A stretch of DNA of 29,739 nt. It comes from Euprymna scolopes. Taxonomy: Eukaryota; Mollusca; Cephalopoda; Sepiida; Sepiolidae. The notes beneath the pieces are model-generated. The model was not told the DNA's origin. It saw only the letters and a list, made by a program, of their open reading frames with translations, and ran no database searches. The translations under genes and the position numbers were made by a program. How positions within the stretch are numbered: the first letter of the stretch is position 1; each line of letters begins with the position of its first letter. The stretch is taken from positions 6,654,953-6,684,691 of the forward strand of contig CM044527.1 in the NCBI GenBank assembly GCA_024364805.1, given 5' to 3'. Below are positions 29,209-29,739 of the stretch, one piece after another.

Positions 29209-29650
29209 CCCGGTATTTGTATAATAATATTAGTGTCTAGTATTTGTATAATAATATTAGTGCCTGGTATTTGTATAATAATATTAGTGCCTAGTATTTG
29301 TATAATAATATTAGTGCCTAGTATTTGTATAATAATATTAGTGCCTAGTATTTGTATAATAATATTAGTGCCTAGTATCTGTAAAATAATATAAGTGCCT
29401 AGTATTTGAATAATAATATTAGTGCCTAGTATTTGTTTAATAATATTAGTGCCTAGTATCTGTATAATAATATTAGTGCCTAGTATTTGTATAATAATAT
29501 TAGTGCCTAGTATTTGTATTATAATATTAGTGCCTAGTATTTGTATAATAATATTAGATCCTAGTATCTGTATAATAATATTAGTGCCTTGTATTTGTAT
29601 AATAATATTAGTGCCTAGTATTTGTATAATAATATTAGTGCCTAGTATTC
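29209..29650. repeat. 27-bp minisatellite, about 16 units
   Basis: Tandem units of GTGCCTAGTATTTGTATAAT plus AATATTA, highly homogeneous (most units differ from the consensus at 0-2 positions), so recently amplified. Because 27 is a multiple of three, one minus-strand frame stays open for 152 residues as a 9-residue repeat (LGTNIIIQI). The frame has no signal, no non-repeat domain, and its codons simply mirror the DNA unit, so I do not call a gene. Confidence 0.9.
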
Positions 29651-29739
29651 CCAATTATACATCTGGTGCTAGAAAAGTTCATCATTGCTTTACTTCGGGA
29701 ATTTCGAATCTCGCTAGATTCAGCCATTCTGATGAGTCG

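Noticed and set aside
29196-29654. 152-residue open frame of 9-residue repeats
   Set aside because: It mirrors a 27-bp DNA minisatellite whose period is a multiple of three; no non-repetitive domain or start context supports a protein.

Overview
This looks like a non-coding, repeat-dominated stretch of a large metazoan nuclear genome. It is AT-rich, full of di-, tri- and tetranucleotide microsatellites and carries a 243-base run of N inside an AT repeat. It is littered with broken LINEs, mariner-type DNA transposons, SINE-like retroposons and foldback elements. The mix (CR1/Jockey-like LINEs with short 3' tails, HTH_48-type mariners, CATA-tailed repeats, tRNA-derived SINEs) fits a mollusc, most likely a cephalopod such as an octopus. 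That assignment is inference from general familiarity, not a database match. I found no convincing host protein-coding exon.

Layout. 1-5.6 kb: LINE copy 1 (minus strand) containing a perfect 46-bp inverted duplication, a 775-bp near-palindromic foldback element, an internally deleted mariner, an (AT)n plus a probable Penelope-like tail, a small perfect hairpin and LINE copy 2. 5.6-9.2 kb: a tRNA-like SINE, a second copy of its tail, long stretches with nothing recognised, and a second SINE-like repeat. 9.5-12.6 kb: a second mariner family (internally deleted), trinucleotide-rich DNA bracketing a direct duplication, and a 43-bp inverted duplication. 12.6-14.5 kb: a very degenerate minisatellite of about 37 bp per unit, bordered by an inverted repeat pair. 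15-17.2 kb: the assembly gap and two copies of a roughly 400-bp repeat ending in (CATA)n. 17.4-19 kb: a U2 snRNA-derived sequence and a GC-rich patch. 19-21.8 kb: LINE copies 3 and 4, the latter with a recognisable dead reverse transcriptase. 23-24.3 kb: a second foldback, a second U2-derived copy and another LINE fragment. 25-27.2 kb: LINE copy 5 and two head-to-tail copies of the CATA-tailed repeat. 28-29.7 kb: a second copy of the first mariner family and a 27-bp minisatellite.

Nothing here works as an operon or pathway; the window records overlapping transposition and tandem-repeat histories. The most unusual signals are: (i) two U2 snRNA-like sequences sharing the same extra A and the same extra stretch of about 20-25 bases relative to canonical U2, suggesting an amplified U2-derived retroposon family rather than two independent pseudogenes; (ii) two copies of one mariner family that lost their catalytic cores by different internal deletions; (iii) at least six separate inverted-repeat structures, two of which look like local template-switch events; (iv) six out of six LINE pieces lying in the same orientation.
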